From JBCDGZ01 sp038750655 (lineage in GTDB: Bacteria > Bacteroidota > Bacteroidia > Chitinophagales > Saprospiraceae), in assembly GCA_038750655.1 (NCBI GenBank), contig JBCDGZ010000217.1, positions 1 to 8,441 of the forward strand: DNA of 8,441 nucleotides. Reading direction: 5' to 3'. The notes beneath the pieces are model-generated. The model saw only the letters and a program-made list of their open reading frames with translations. It had not been told where the DNA came from and ran no database searches. Positions within the stretch are counted from its first letter, which is position 1; every line of letters begins with the position of its first letter. The position numbers and the translations under genes are program-made. Shown one piece after another: positions 1 through 6,926 of the stretch.

Positions 1-1
1 C

Positions 2-1381
2 GATATTTTGGTTACAATGAGCCAAAAGGAAGTTCGGCAACTGCGCAAACTCCTCCGCTCCCCCTTTTTCGTACTTCGCGAGGACGTCAAACGCCTATTC
101 AACTGCATCGCCGATCGCCACCTCAAAGGCCGTCCGATCCCTAGCCAGGAGCTTGTTTTTCAAAAAACCTTCCCCGATGCTTCCCCCTATGAGCCCCTGC
201 GTCTCCGAGGTACCATGAGCGACCTGCTGGCCCTCATCGAAGAATTCCTCGTCATCACCCATCGCCGCGATGACAAACTCACTACCCGACTGCTGCTCAC
301 CGAAATCTACCGCCGCCGCAAGCTCAACAAATGCTACCAAAGCAGCGTCAAAAAAACAGCCCGACTGCTCGAAGAGCAGCCCAAGCGCAATGCCGATTAT
401 TACGAAAATATGCTGGGCCTGCAAATGGAGAAAATGGAGTATGCGTCTAGCACCAAAAGAACGGAGCACCTTTATCTGCAAGAAATTTCGGATACTAATG
501 ATGTGCTTTACCTCATCAAAAAGCTACAAAACGCCTGCGCCCAACTCTCCCACCAATCCGTCTACAAAACCCACTACGACTACGGTCTGCTCAATCATCT
601 GCTGGAAGTAATCGAGCAAGAACGGTACATGCGTATCCCGGCCATCGCTATTTACTACTACTGCTTTCGCTTCCTAACTGAAGAGGACAAACTAGAATAC
701 TTCCATCAGTTCAAAGCCCAGCTCAATGCCCACAAACACCAATTCACCAAGGAAGACCTGGAGGCCCCCTACCGACTGGCCCTCAACTTTTGTATTCGCA
801 AGATGAATAAGGGCGACGGCTATTTTACCCGCGAGGCTTGGGAGCTGTACAAGGAGGGATTAGAGGAGGAAATTTTGTTGGAAAATAACTACATCCCGCG
901 CTTCACCTTCAACAATATGATTGCCCTGGCGCTGCTGCTGCAAGAATTTGAATGGATCGATGGGTTTATCCAAAACTCTACCGAGAAGCTGGAACAGGAG
1001 CTGCGCGATCAGACCATCAGCTTCAATCTGGCGCGGCTGGCCTATGCGCGTCGGCAGTACGGCGAGGCCCTCCTGCATTTGCAAAGTTCGGAATACAAGG
1101 ACCTAGTCAATAGCTTAATTGCCAAGATGTTGCTGGTCAAAATTTATGCAGAATTGAAAGAATTCGAATCGCTAGTCTCTCACCTGGACAGTTTCCACCA
1201 GTTTATTCGGCGACGGGAAGTCAGTGATTATCACCGTCGAAATTACCTCAACATCATCCGCTTTGTACGCAAGATTACAATGATGGGTGATTACGAGAAA
1301 GATAAACGGGCCAATCTGCGGCAAGAAATTCGCAATGAGCCCGTCCTCTCTGAGCGCCTCTGGCTGTTGGAACAGCTTTAG
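2..1381 (+). CDS. Conserved hypothetical helical protein, 5'-truncated by window edge
   Basis: The frame is open from the left edge (Asp-Ile-Leu-Val-Thr-Met-Ser-Gln) to TAG at 1379-1381. A TTG at 8 and an ATG at 17 are possible starts. However, the residues before the ATG fit the protein, and similar Bacteroidota proteins, as I remember them, begin a little further upstream, so I treat the 5' end as missing. About 459 residues are visible. The protein is soluble and strongly helical, rich in Leu, Glu, Lys and Arg, with no signal peptide and no membrane segment. An early motif near residues 10-25 (RQLRKLLRSPFF) and a later RLRGTMSDLLALIEEFL stretch recall a family of unknown function in Bacteroidota. 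The C-terminal half has helix pairs that could form a TPR-like solenoid (inference). It converges on the radical SAM gene with a 24-bp gap and no obvious terminator hairpin between them. I do not know its function. Confidence 0.8.
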   Translation, partial: DILVTMSQKEVRQLRKLLRSPFFVLREDVKRLFNCIADRHLKGRPIPSQELVFQKTFPDASPYEPLRLRGTMSDLLALIEEFLVITHRRDDKLTTRLLLTEIYRRRKLNKCYQSSVKKTARLLEEQPKRNADYYENMLGLQMEKMEYASSTKRTEHLYLQEISDTNDVLYLIKKLQNACAQLSHQSVYKTHYDYGLLNHLLEVIEQERYMRIPAIAIYYYCFRFLTEEDKLEYFHQFKAQLNAHKHQFTKEDLEAPYRLALNFCIRKMNKGDGYFTREAWELYKEGLEEEILLENNYIPRFTFNNMIALALLLQEFEWIDGFIQNSTEKLEQELRDQTISFNLARLAYARRQYGEALLHLQSSEYKDLVNSLIAKMLLVKIYAELKEFESLVSHLDSFHQFIRRREVSDYHRRNYLNIIRFVRKITMMGDYEKDKRANLRQEIRNEPVLSERLWLLEQL

Positions 1382-1405
1382 CGTTTGATTTAGTGAGCAA
1401 TGATT

Positions 1406-2935
1406 TTATGCTTCCACAGACTTTAAATAAGCATTCGTATCGTGATGCAAAGCCTCTTTCGGCAGCCATTTCCATAATGGGCCAAGATCTTTTTTGATAA
1501 TATCGATGTAGAATGGATGCAGCTCTGTAGTCTCCCCTTCAAAATAGGCCCGAAACTTCCGGTCATTTTTCAGCAAGTGTAGCACCTTCTTATGGTACTT
1601 TAGTCGGCCCCAGCCCTCAGAGACTGCCCGCATCAGGTTCAACCATCGCGGCAGGTTCATACGACTACTCTTAAAGCGTTTGTAGATAGCCGACCAGGAG
1701 AAGGTATAGGCATTCAGATCGATCAGGTGTTCATAAAACTCCGGCCACTCATAGTTCTTTGGCTTAACATTCATCGCCTGATTATTATTCAGAAAATGAA
1801 AGGGGAATGGAAGTACCCGGTTGGTACGCTGATAATCCAGATAGAGCGGCGCGGAGCGACCGAAAGCAGTTAGTACCGAATAGCCCGGAAAAGCCCCGGG
1901 GCATTTATCAACAAACAATTTAGTCAATTCAAAAGGTTCTGGCCCTTCATCGCAATCTAGCCCAATAACAAAGTTGGTTTGAACGTAAGGGATATAGGAC
2001 ATGATCGTATTCACGTGATCAGAGACCCTTTGGACTTTTTCCATTCCCGCTCTCCTACCTGTTCCCGATTTATTCCCCATATCATACCAGGATTCAATCC
2101 CGGGCAGCATAGCAACAAAGCCATTTTTTTTAAGGATTTTTAAATGCGGTTCTGACAATAGCGATAGGCTACTTTCAGCAGCGAAACGAATGCTTCCGGG
2201 GGGGACAGCTTCCTCGATGGCCCCCATGATTTCATTAAAACGGACACCAAAATTAGGATAATACCAACTGACCAGTGGCTTTTTAAATTTCGTTAAGAAA
2301 AAACGTAAATCTTCTTGAATTATCTCTGTTGATAGGGGTTGATAAGGCACCGTAGAATCGATACAGAAACTACAGGTATAGGGGCAGCCCATACTTCCGA
2401 TCATAGGTACCATCCTTAGCAAAAGGGCTTTTTTCAGTACATCTTCGATAAATCTCCAGCGTTCGCGAACTCCCGGAAGGCTACCGGGATTACGAAGAGA
2501 GGCCAAATACTCGCCTACCGGACGATTCTGGTGGCAATCTTGCAACACATCCTTAATCAAGTCCTTGTCTGTAAAGCCTAGAACATAGTCGAAATACTTG
2601 CAGGCATCCTCAGGATAACATCGTGCGTGTGGCCCTCCGAGTACCGTCACGGCACCATGAGAACGCAATCGGTTGGAAAGGGCATAAGCTAGTAAAGCAG
2701 CTTGAGTAAAGGCACTGATGAAGACAATATCCGTATCAACGGGTACTTCTTCTGCCAGATCCTCGAACCCAGTAAAAGTAAGCAACTGGACATCGTGGCC
2801 TTGCTGCTCACACCAGATAGCGATAACTTGCGGCATGATGCCAGCAAAGTTGGGAAACATTACGCGCCGCCAGGAATCCTTCGAGGCAGCGTTTGTAATC
2901 AAGTCAATAATACAAACGCGAAGCTTTTTTTTCAA
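1406..2935 (-). CDS. B12-binding domain radical SAM protein
   Basis: Predicted cytosolic radical SAM enzyme of 509 aa with an N-terminal cobalamin-binding-type Rossmann domain (about residues 5-135; the strand-loop GGPHARCYPED is at 100-110). The canonical DxHxxG base-off histidine motif is not visible, so cobalamin may be bound differently or not at all. The radical SAM core follows, with the 4Fe-4S motif Cx3Cx2C at Cys184, Cys188 and Cys191 (GCPYTCSFC). Further conserved-looking blocks are AESSLSLLSEPHLK (253-266), LPGIESWYD (277-285) and NFVIGLD (321-327). The C-terminal ~120 residues are Trp- and Tyr-rich and of unknown role. Proteins very like this occur in Cyanobacteria and Bacteroidota as I remember them; the substrate is unknown to me. 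The start is TTG at 2935: it is followed by a Lys run and the hydrophobic first strand, and an in-frame TGA lies just upstream. The next ATG (Met26) would cut off the first strand. It shares strand with the peroxidase-like gene but is 170 bp away, so co-transcription is uncertain. Confidence 0.9.
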   Translation of the reverse strand: MKKKLRVCIIDLITNAASKDSWRRVMFPNFAGIMPQVIAIWCEQQGHDVQLLTFTGFEDLAEEVPVDTDIVFISAFTQAALLAYALSNRLRSHGAVTVLGGPHARCYPEDACKYFDYVLGFTDKDLIKDVLQDCHQNRPVGEYLASLRNPGSLPGVRERWRFIEDVLKKALLLRMVPMIGSMGCPYTCSFCIDSTVPYQPLSTEIIQEDLRFFLTKFKKPLVSWYYPNFGVRFNEIMGAIEEAVPPGSIRFAAESSLSLLSEPHLKILKKNGFVAMLPGIESWYDMGNKSGTGRRAGMEKVQRVSDHVNTIMSYIPYVQTNFVIGLDCDEGPEPFELTKLFVDKCPGAFPGYSVLTAFGRSAPLYLDYQRTNRVLPFPFHFLNNNQAMNVKPKNYEWPEFYEHLIDLNAYTFSWSAIYKRFKSSRMNLPRWLNLMRAVSEGWGRLKYHKKVLHLLKNDRKFRAYFEGETTELHPFYIDIIKKDLGPLWKWLPKEALHHDTNAYLKSVEA

Positions 2936-3105
2936 GGTAAATCAGTTTGATTCTAGCATGCGAGAAACAGAGAGGAAAGTAGCTGCTAAAATGGAAAGGA
3001 AATAGATACTACAATCTAAAGATAATCAGATAATTAGGAATAATGCCTTTTCCTATCAATAATAATAAATTAATTGTCGTTCATCCCTTTCGCTCCGTCA
3101 GGACA
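2936..3105. other. AT-rich intergenic gap between radical SAM and peroxidase-like genes
   Basis: This 170-bp stretch is AT-rich, especially 3000-3075. It must hold the 3' end of the peroxidase-like transcript and, if the downstream gene has its own promoter, that promoter. On the minus strand TATCTTTA lies around 3018-3025 and resembles the Bacteroidota -7 consensus TAnnTTTG, but I see no -33 TTG at the right distance, so no promoter is called. I see no convincing terminator hairpin. Confidence 0.4.
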
Positions 3106-4491
3106 CTAACGCTTGATAAAGGTGAGGCGCTGTTCACCAACCAGTAAGAAATAACAACCCGATTGAAGACCCGAAACATCTAGACTTGTCCGGGGGGTGC
3201 TATCATGCAGTAACAATTGCCCCTGAACGTTGTAGACGCTGATGGCCGCATCCGCCAGGGCCTCCGGCCGCTCAACCCTCAGCTGATCTTGCACCGGATT
3301 GGGGTATATCTTTACCCGCTTTTCGACCAGCAAGTCCATCGTCGAGGTCGTCACATCGGGGAGAATGACCAGCCCATCGCCATCGAAGGGGTCCGACCAG
3401 CGCTCGTCGGTGTACATCTGCGAACCTGTGAGGGTCAGCAAAAAGGCTTCGAGCTGGGCTTTTTCTTCATCGCTCAGACGCAGGCGCAGCAGGTTACCGC
3501 CGGGGCGCAGGCGGTTGTCGAGCTGGGGGTTCGCCCGGGGGATGGAGTCGTAGTGGTCGATGACTTCGAGGAGGCTGTGGAAGGCCCCGTTGTGCATCAT
3601 CGGCCCGTTGAGTTCGCCGTCGGGGTTGACTAGGTCCCGGAGGGAGGGCGAGCGGGTGTTGGTCAGGTCGATGCCGCCGTCGAGGCTGGCGATGACGCCG
3701 TTGTTGCGGCTGGTGGCACGGATGTCGAACTCCGGCGGCGCGTGGCAGCCCGCACAGCCCGCCCCACCATCGACCCGGATGCCCTGGGCATTGACCTGCG
3801 GTGGCGTCATAAAGAGGCGCTTGCCCTGGTTTTCTTGATGGGTAAAATTGGGGAAGGGGGTGCCATCATTGGGCACCTGCGCTCGCCCAGCGTCAAACTT
3901 GGCATCAAAAGATTGGATACTGCGCACGAACTGCGCCAGCGCCAGCTGCATCCGCTCCTCGGTAATCTCCGCATCGCCGTAGACAAACTCAAAAAGCCGC
4001 TGGTAATAGTCCAACTGCGCCATTTTCTCCATCAACTCCTCCAAGCCAGGGTCTCCATCCTCACCACTGTAGCCCATTTCGGCGTGGTCCTGAATCGGCT
4101 GGGTGACCTGCTCCTCCAAGTTGGCTGCCCGCTCGTCCCAAAAGGCCCGTACTTCCGTAGAAAAGCGGGCGTTGACCAGCCGCATGGCGTGCCGCCCCGT
4201 CGTGCCATTGACGCCCACACTGGCCACCGCCGTGTCGCTGAAGGCGTAGGCTTGAATATGACAAGTCGCACAAGAGACCGTATTATTTGCCGAAAGCTGT
4301 TTATCGTAAAACAAAACCCGTCCCAGCACTGCACGAGCATCGCTTAGCTCATTATTCGGCGGCGTATTATCCTTATCGATGTAGTTGGGAATGGGTTGAT
4401 CGGCGTAGTTGGGGAGGTCTTCCAGATCGATCACTGCTGCCAAGCAGCCGAGGATGAGGAACAGCAAGATGAATTGTTGAGATTTCTGCAT
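3106..4491 (-). CDS. Diheme cytochrome c peroxidase/MauG-family protein with T9SS sorting domain
   Basis: A 461-aa exported c-type diheme protein. The start chosen is ATG at 4491, which gives a signal sequence (MQKSQQF then LLFLILGC); a GTG at 4572 would add 27 residues read from the repeat element and is unlikely. Heme motif 1 is CATCH (Cys74, Cys77, His78) and heme motif 2 is CAGCH (Cys246, Cys249, His250). Between them are family-typical stretches: FYDKQLS (61-67), FWDERA (117-122), QVTQPIQDHAEMG (128-140) and FVRSIQSFD (188-196). After heme 2 come TRSPSLRDL (279-287) and MMHNGAFHSL (298-307), as in MauG/CcpA-like enzymes. Residues about 390-461 form a type A T9SS C-terminal domain (KIYPNPVQDQL, NVQGQLL, GCYFLLV). 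The family reduces H2O2 or oxidises substrates using electrons passed through heme 1; the substrate here is unknown. Cys16 sits in a lipobox-like ILGC, which fits oddly with a T9SS tail. Third-position GC looks higher than in the toxin genes. Confidence 0.92.
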   Translation of the reverse strand: MQKSQQFILLFLILGCLAAVIDLEDLPNYADQPIPNYIDKDNTPPNNELSDARAVLGRVLFYDKQLSANNTVSCATCHIQAYAFSDTAVASVGVNGTTGRHAMRLVNARFSTEVRAFWDERAANLEEQVTQPIQDHAEMGYSGEDGDPGLEELMEKMAQLDYYQRLFEFVYGDAEITEERMQLALAQFVRSIQSFDAKFDAGRAQVPNDGTPFPNFTHQENQGKRLFMTPPQVNAQGIRVDGGAGCAGCHAPPEFDIRATSRNNGVIASLDGGIDLTNTRSPSLRDLVNPDGELNGPMMHNGAFHSLLEVIDHYDSIPRANPQLDNRLRPGGNLLRLRLSDEEKAQLEAFLLTLTGSQMYTDERWSDPFDGDGLVILPDVTTSTMDLLVEKRVKIYPNPVQDQLRVERPEALADAAISVYNVQGQLLLHDSTPRTSLDVSGLQSGCYFLLVGEQRLTFIKR

Positions 4492-4499
4492 AATTTTCT

Positions 4500-4642
4500 G
4501 CGCCTTTGGCGCTTTTGGTGGACAGTTGATGCCTTTGGCATTTTGGTCGACGGTGGACGGTGGACGGTTCACGGCGAACGTATTATCTGTATTTCACGGC
4601 TGCCGTCGACCGTCAACCGTCTACCTTAAGCGCCAAAGGCGC
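4500..4642. repeat. Nested inverted-repeat element with GGNNNAC heptamers
   Basis: Outer arms 4500-4531 and 4611-4642 are inverted copies matching at 27 of 32 positions by eye; the first 15 bp are identical and contain the near-palindrome GCCTTTGGC. Another GCCTTTGGC lies at 4531-4539. Inside the left half, 4545-4579 is five consecutive 7-nt units of the form GGNNNAC (GGTCGAC, GGTGGAC, GGTGGAC, GGTTCAC, GGCGAAC). On the opposite strand 4604-4624 gives GGTAGAC, GGTTGAC and GGTCGAC. GGTCGACGG at 4545-4553 pairs with CCGTCGACC at 4603-4611. The outer arm ends 8 bp before the ATG of the peroxidase-like gene, so the element would form a large fold in that transcript's leader. It looks like a dispersed intergenic repeat or miniature element; no ORF is inside. 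Confidence 0.7.
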
Positions 4643-4702
4643 CCTACCGTTTCTCATTAGAAGCCACAAAAGCAGAATACTTGCGCTCAACAGCAATATT
4701 TT

Positions 4703-4745
4703 AAAAAAAAAGAGAGGCCGCCTGTAATTATCATTACAAACGGCC
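4703..4745 (-). terminator. Rho-independent terminator of the toxin operon
   Basis: Stem 4716-4728 pairs with 4733-4745 (GGCCG and TGTAAT blocks, two internal mismatches) around the loop TATC. Read on the minus strand, the stem is followed within 4 nt by nine T residues (complement of 4703-4711). It begins 50 bp after the stop codon of the last toxin gene. There is no T run on the plus-strand side, so it acts in one direction only. Confidence 0.88.
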
Positions 4746-4794
4746 AAAAATAAAAGTGCATACGTTTTAATCTCGCAGTGGATATTAGAACAGA

Positions 4795-5874
4795 TTAGGA
4801 GGATACGGCAGACTCCAGGTATTTCTGGCAATCAGAAGCCAGGCTAGCCCAGTAGGTCATCGCACCTTGGATTTGATCTTCGAAGTAGCTGTCTGTCTCT
4901 GGGGAATTGCGTTCGATGAGGATGCCGAACTCATCCTTGAGTTGGGTCAGCTCTTCTACTATGCTCGCCAAGTAAGCCACACCAGTCGTTATTTTGGTGG
5001 AGAAAGTAGCGACCTGATTAGCCAGGGTCTTGAGAATGGACATTTCTTCCTCTTCGTCCTCAAGCGCAGTGATGGTCTCTCCATAACTTTCGATGGCGGA
5101 GTTCAAATTATCATTCAGCTCGTCGTATTGTTCAGCAAAATTGATTTCATCCAGCGCAAACTTGGCAATTTTAACGCCCATGTTGATGACCATAGCTCCC
5201 GAAGAAGTTGCTGACTTGGCCGCCTGCCCAATAGAGACCCCAAATGCGATGGAGGCAGGAATCTGGCTGATGGCCCCCTGTGCCATTTGGCTATTATAAT
5301 CATCAATTTCCCCTTGCAAATTATCTAGCTTGGTTTCTAAAGCTTCAACGTCTTTAGCATATTTCCCTTTAGCCGTTGTGTAGTCCTCTGCAAAAGTGGT
5401 CTGATCCGTCTCTATTTTTTCGTTGTAAAAAGCATTTAGGTCAGCGTGCACATTGGTGATGGCGCTCAGGGTACTTGATGAATTGTCTGCAATACTGATT
5501 ACGCGTTGAAGCTCTCCGAGGATCGCATTGAACTGCTCTTTTTGGGCTTTATAGCTATCGCTACTGTAATCAGAGGAAGCATCTAGGGCCTTAGCCATTT
5601 CCAATAGAGGAGCACCCATGTTTTGGAATTGCCGGTTGGCGCTGATGAAAATTTGGTAGATCGATTGCAATTGACCAGAGATGTCGACTTCATAATCGTT
5701 AGCGTGTTGCCGTAGGTTTGCCTGGTCGTCTGGCAATGTTGGCAGTAAGCTCAATCCAAAATCGGGTTGTCTTTGGATGATACCAACACTGGATCGGGTT
5801 ACGGTCCAATTGGCAAACAATTGATTTAATTTTGTTGGAGTAGTATCTAACACTAATTTTGAGGAGTTATCCAT
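4795..5874 (-). CDS. Tripartite alpha-pore-forming toxin component, HBL/NHE-like (third gene)
   Basis: A 359-aa helical protein, third and last in the operon. ATG at 5874 is preceded by an A-rich leader, usual for Bacteroidota. The N-terminal part has the HBL/NHE-type pattern: a QPDF motif (36-39), then LPTLPDDQANLRQHANDY (44-61), then a long helix. Long coiled-coil helices follow at about 105-197 and 243-320. Between them is a weakly hydrophobic head, about 198-242, rich in Ala, Gly, Ile and Ser (IPASIAFGVSIGQAAK, then GAMVINMGVKIAKFAL). A final helix contains TYWASLASDCQKYL (340-353), like the terminal helix of this superfamily. There is no signal peptide and one Cys (349). In known tripartite systems components with such heads insert into one leaflet or line the pore; which role applies here is inference. 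It starts 35 bp after the 287-aa gene, so co-translation is likely. Recognition is by fold pattern, not by a search; XaxA/Cry6-like alpha-toxins are the nearest alternative. Confidence 0.82.
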   Translation of the reverse strand: MDNSSKLVLDTTPTKLNQLFANWTVTRSSVGIIQRQPDFGLSLLPTLPDDQANLRQHANDYEVDISGQLQSIYQIFISANRQFQNMGAPLLEMAKALDASSDYSSDSYKAQKEQFNAILGELQRVISIADNSSSTLSAITNVHADLNAFYNEKIETDQTTFAEDYTTAKGKYAKDVEALETKLDNLQGEIDDYNSQMAQGAISQIPASIAFGVSIGQAAKSATSSGAMVINMGVKIAKFALDEINFAEQYDELNDNLNSAIESYGETITALEDEEEEMSILKTLANQVATFSTKITTGVAYLASIVEELTQLKDEFGILIERNSPETDSYFEDQIQGAMTYWASLASDCQKYLESAVSS

Positions 5875-5909
5875 TTTTGATTTTTTTTAATGTAAATAAA
5901 TAGGGGTTA

Positions 5910-6773
5910 TTATTCCAGAACTCCCTGTGCATAGGTGCTGGCCTGATCGATCTGTGCTTGAATACTCTGTAATTCCGCCGCAATAAGGCTGGGGACGGTA
6001 GGAGTATCCAGTAATTCACTCAATGCATTTTTGACCTCTGATACCGAAGTATGCAATTGAGAAAGACCAAAACTTAAAACACTGAGAGATGGCGAGATTT
6101 CTGCCAGAGGTTCCTGAACGGCATCTAAGGACGCAAGCTGTGCGTTGATGCTGTTTAATTGGGCTGCCTCTTTCTTGAGGTTTTTGGAAGTACTGTTCAA
6201 AGTATCCAAATCTTTAATCAATCCGACGATGGTGAGGCCATCAAGGATCAATTTCCAGGGATTTTTGTTGTAGTAGTCGATTTTACTTTGCTGTGATTTG
6301 ATCTCCGAGTTCACGTCCGCTACTTGTTGGTTCAAGGAAGCTATTTCGGTATTGATCTCATTCGTATCCGTGTTGATTTTACTGATACAAGCATCCACAT
6401 CCGTGTAAAAAGTGGCGACGTCGGAGTTCACCTCCTCAAGCTTTTCACTCAAAGCTTCGACGGTTGCCAGATAGGTTTGTACCATAGCAGTCAATTGGCT
6501 TTGCGCTAAGGTCTCCATAGCAGGTTCCTCTTCATCCAAAGTCTCGGCACAGGAGACAACGGCTTTCATAACGGCAGTCAGCTCTGCTTTCAAAGTCGTG
6601 CCCCATCGCCCCAGCACATCTTTAGTATCATCAAAATCCTGGTTGATACTGCTTACGGAGATCGTGGGAAGATCAGTAGCCAAAATACTGGCAATCTGCG
6701 AATCGACAGTACTAATGGACTCGGAGGTCACCTGTGCCGATGTACTGAGATTACTACTGGTTGTTGTACTCAT
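5910..6773 (-). CDS. Tripartite alpha-pore-forming toxin component with reduced head (second gene)
   Basis: A 287-aa, nearly all-helical protein, second in the operon, ATG at 6773. After a Thr/Ser-rich start (residues 1-22) it repeats, with changes, the pattern seen in its neighbours: SILATDLPTISVSSINQDFD (29-48), then VLGRW (53-57) and a long helix. Coiled-coil helices run about 92-168 and 188-222. The turn between them, where siblings carry a head domain, is only about 20 residues (NPWKLILDGLTIVGLIKDLD, 171-190) with one short hydrophobic patch. The C-terminal helices (235-287) end in Gln/Ala-rich sequence. It is about 70-110 aa shorter than its siblings. Cys at 75 and 129; no signal peptide. 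Position and shared N-terminal pattern support the toxin assignment. It could be the hydrophilic-head subunit or a soluble assembly factor. On its own it would be called only a coiled-coil protein. Confidence 0.75.
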   Translation of the reverse strand: MSTTTSSNLSTSAQVTSESISTVDSQIASILATDLPTISVSSINQDFDDTKDVLGRWGTTLKAELTAVMKAVVSCAETLDEEEPAMETLAQSQLTAMVQTYLATVEALSEKLEEVNSDVATFYTDVDACISKINTDTNEINTEIASLNQQVADVNSEIKSQQSKIDYYNKNPWKLILDGLTIVGLIKDLDTLNSTSKNLKKEAAQLNSINAQLASLDAVQEPLAEISPSLSVLSFGLSQLHTSVSEVKNALSELLDTPTVPSLIAAELQSIQAQIDQASTYAQGVLE

Positions 6774-6832
6774 AATGCTTAGTTTTTAAGGGTTATTTAA
6801 CAAATGCTGTACTTTAGAACGCTCCATTGGAA

Positions 6833-6879
6833 CACGGAGAAGCCAGGGTACTCTGGTGTAAAATACCCAGCTCTCCGTG
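6833..6879 (-). promoter_or_regulatory. Intercistronic hairpin between first and second toxin genes
   Basis: Within the 153-bp gap (6774-6926), CACGGAGA at 6833-6840 pairs perfectly with TCTCCGTG at 6872-6879. A second block, GGGTA (6846-6850) with TACCC (6864-6868), continues the stem after a small asymmetric internal loop; the loop is about 13 nt. No T run follows on the minus strand, so this is not a standard terminator. It may reduce read-through, block 3' exonuclease or set an RNA processing site, giving more of the first subunit than of the other two (inference). From memory, the Bacillus nhe operon also has an inverted repeat in its nheB-nheC gap. Confidence 0.55.
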
Positions 6880-6926
6880 ATCATCATTATTCCAATTTAT
6901 TTCATCCTAAAGATTAAGCAGGAGTA

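Noticed and set aside
3742..4347. A 201-codon plus-strand open frame opposite the peroxidase-like gene
   Set aside because: It lies entirely inside a gene with two CxxCH motifs in frame on the other strand; its product is Arg/His/Leu-rich with no domain, as expected from the complement of GC-rich coding sequence.
4492..4572. N-terminal extension of the peroxidase-like protein from a GTG at 4572
   Set aside because: The extra residues come from the inverted repeat and would sit before a good signal sequence that begins at the ATG at 4491.
4500..4642. CRISPR array or attachment site
   Set aside because: The repeats are 7-nt periodic and inverted, without uniform repeat-spacer units, and there is no integrase or tRNA nearby.
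4613..4831. A 72-codon minus-strand frame with a hydrophobic middle, suggestive of a small membrane protein
   Set aside because: It runs through the end of the toxin gene, the terminator hairpin with its T run and into the repeat element; the hydrophobic part is made by the T-rich terminator tail.
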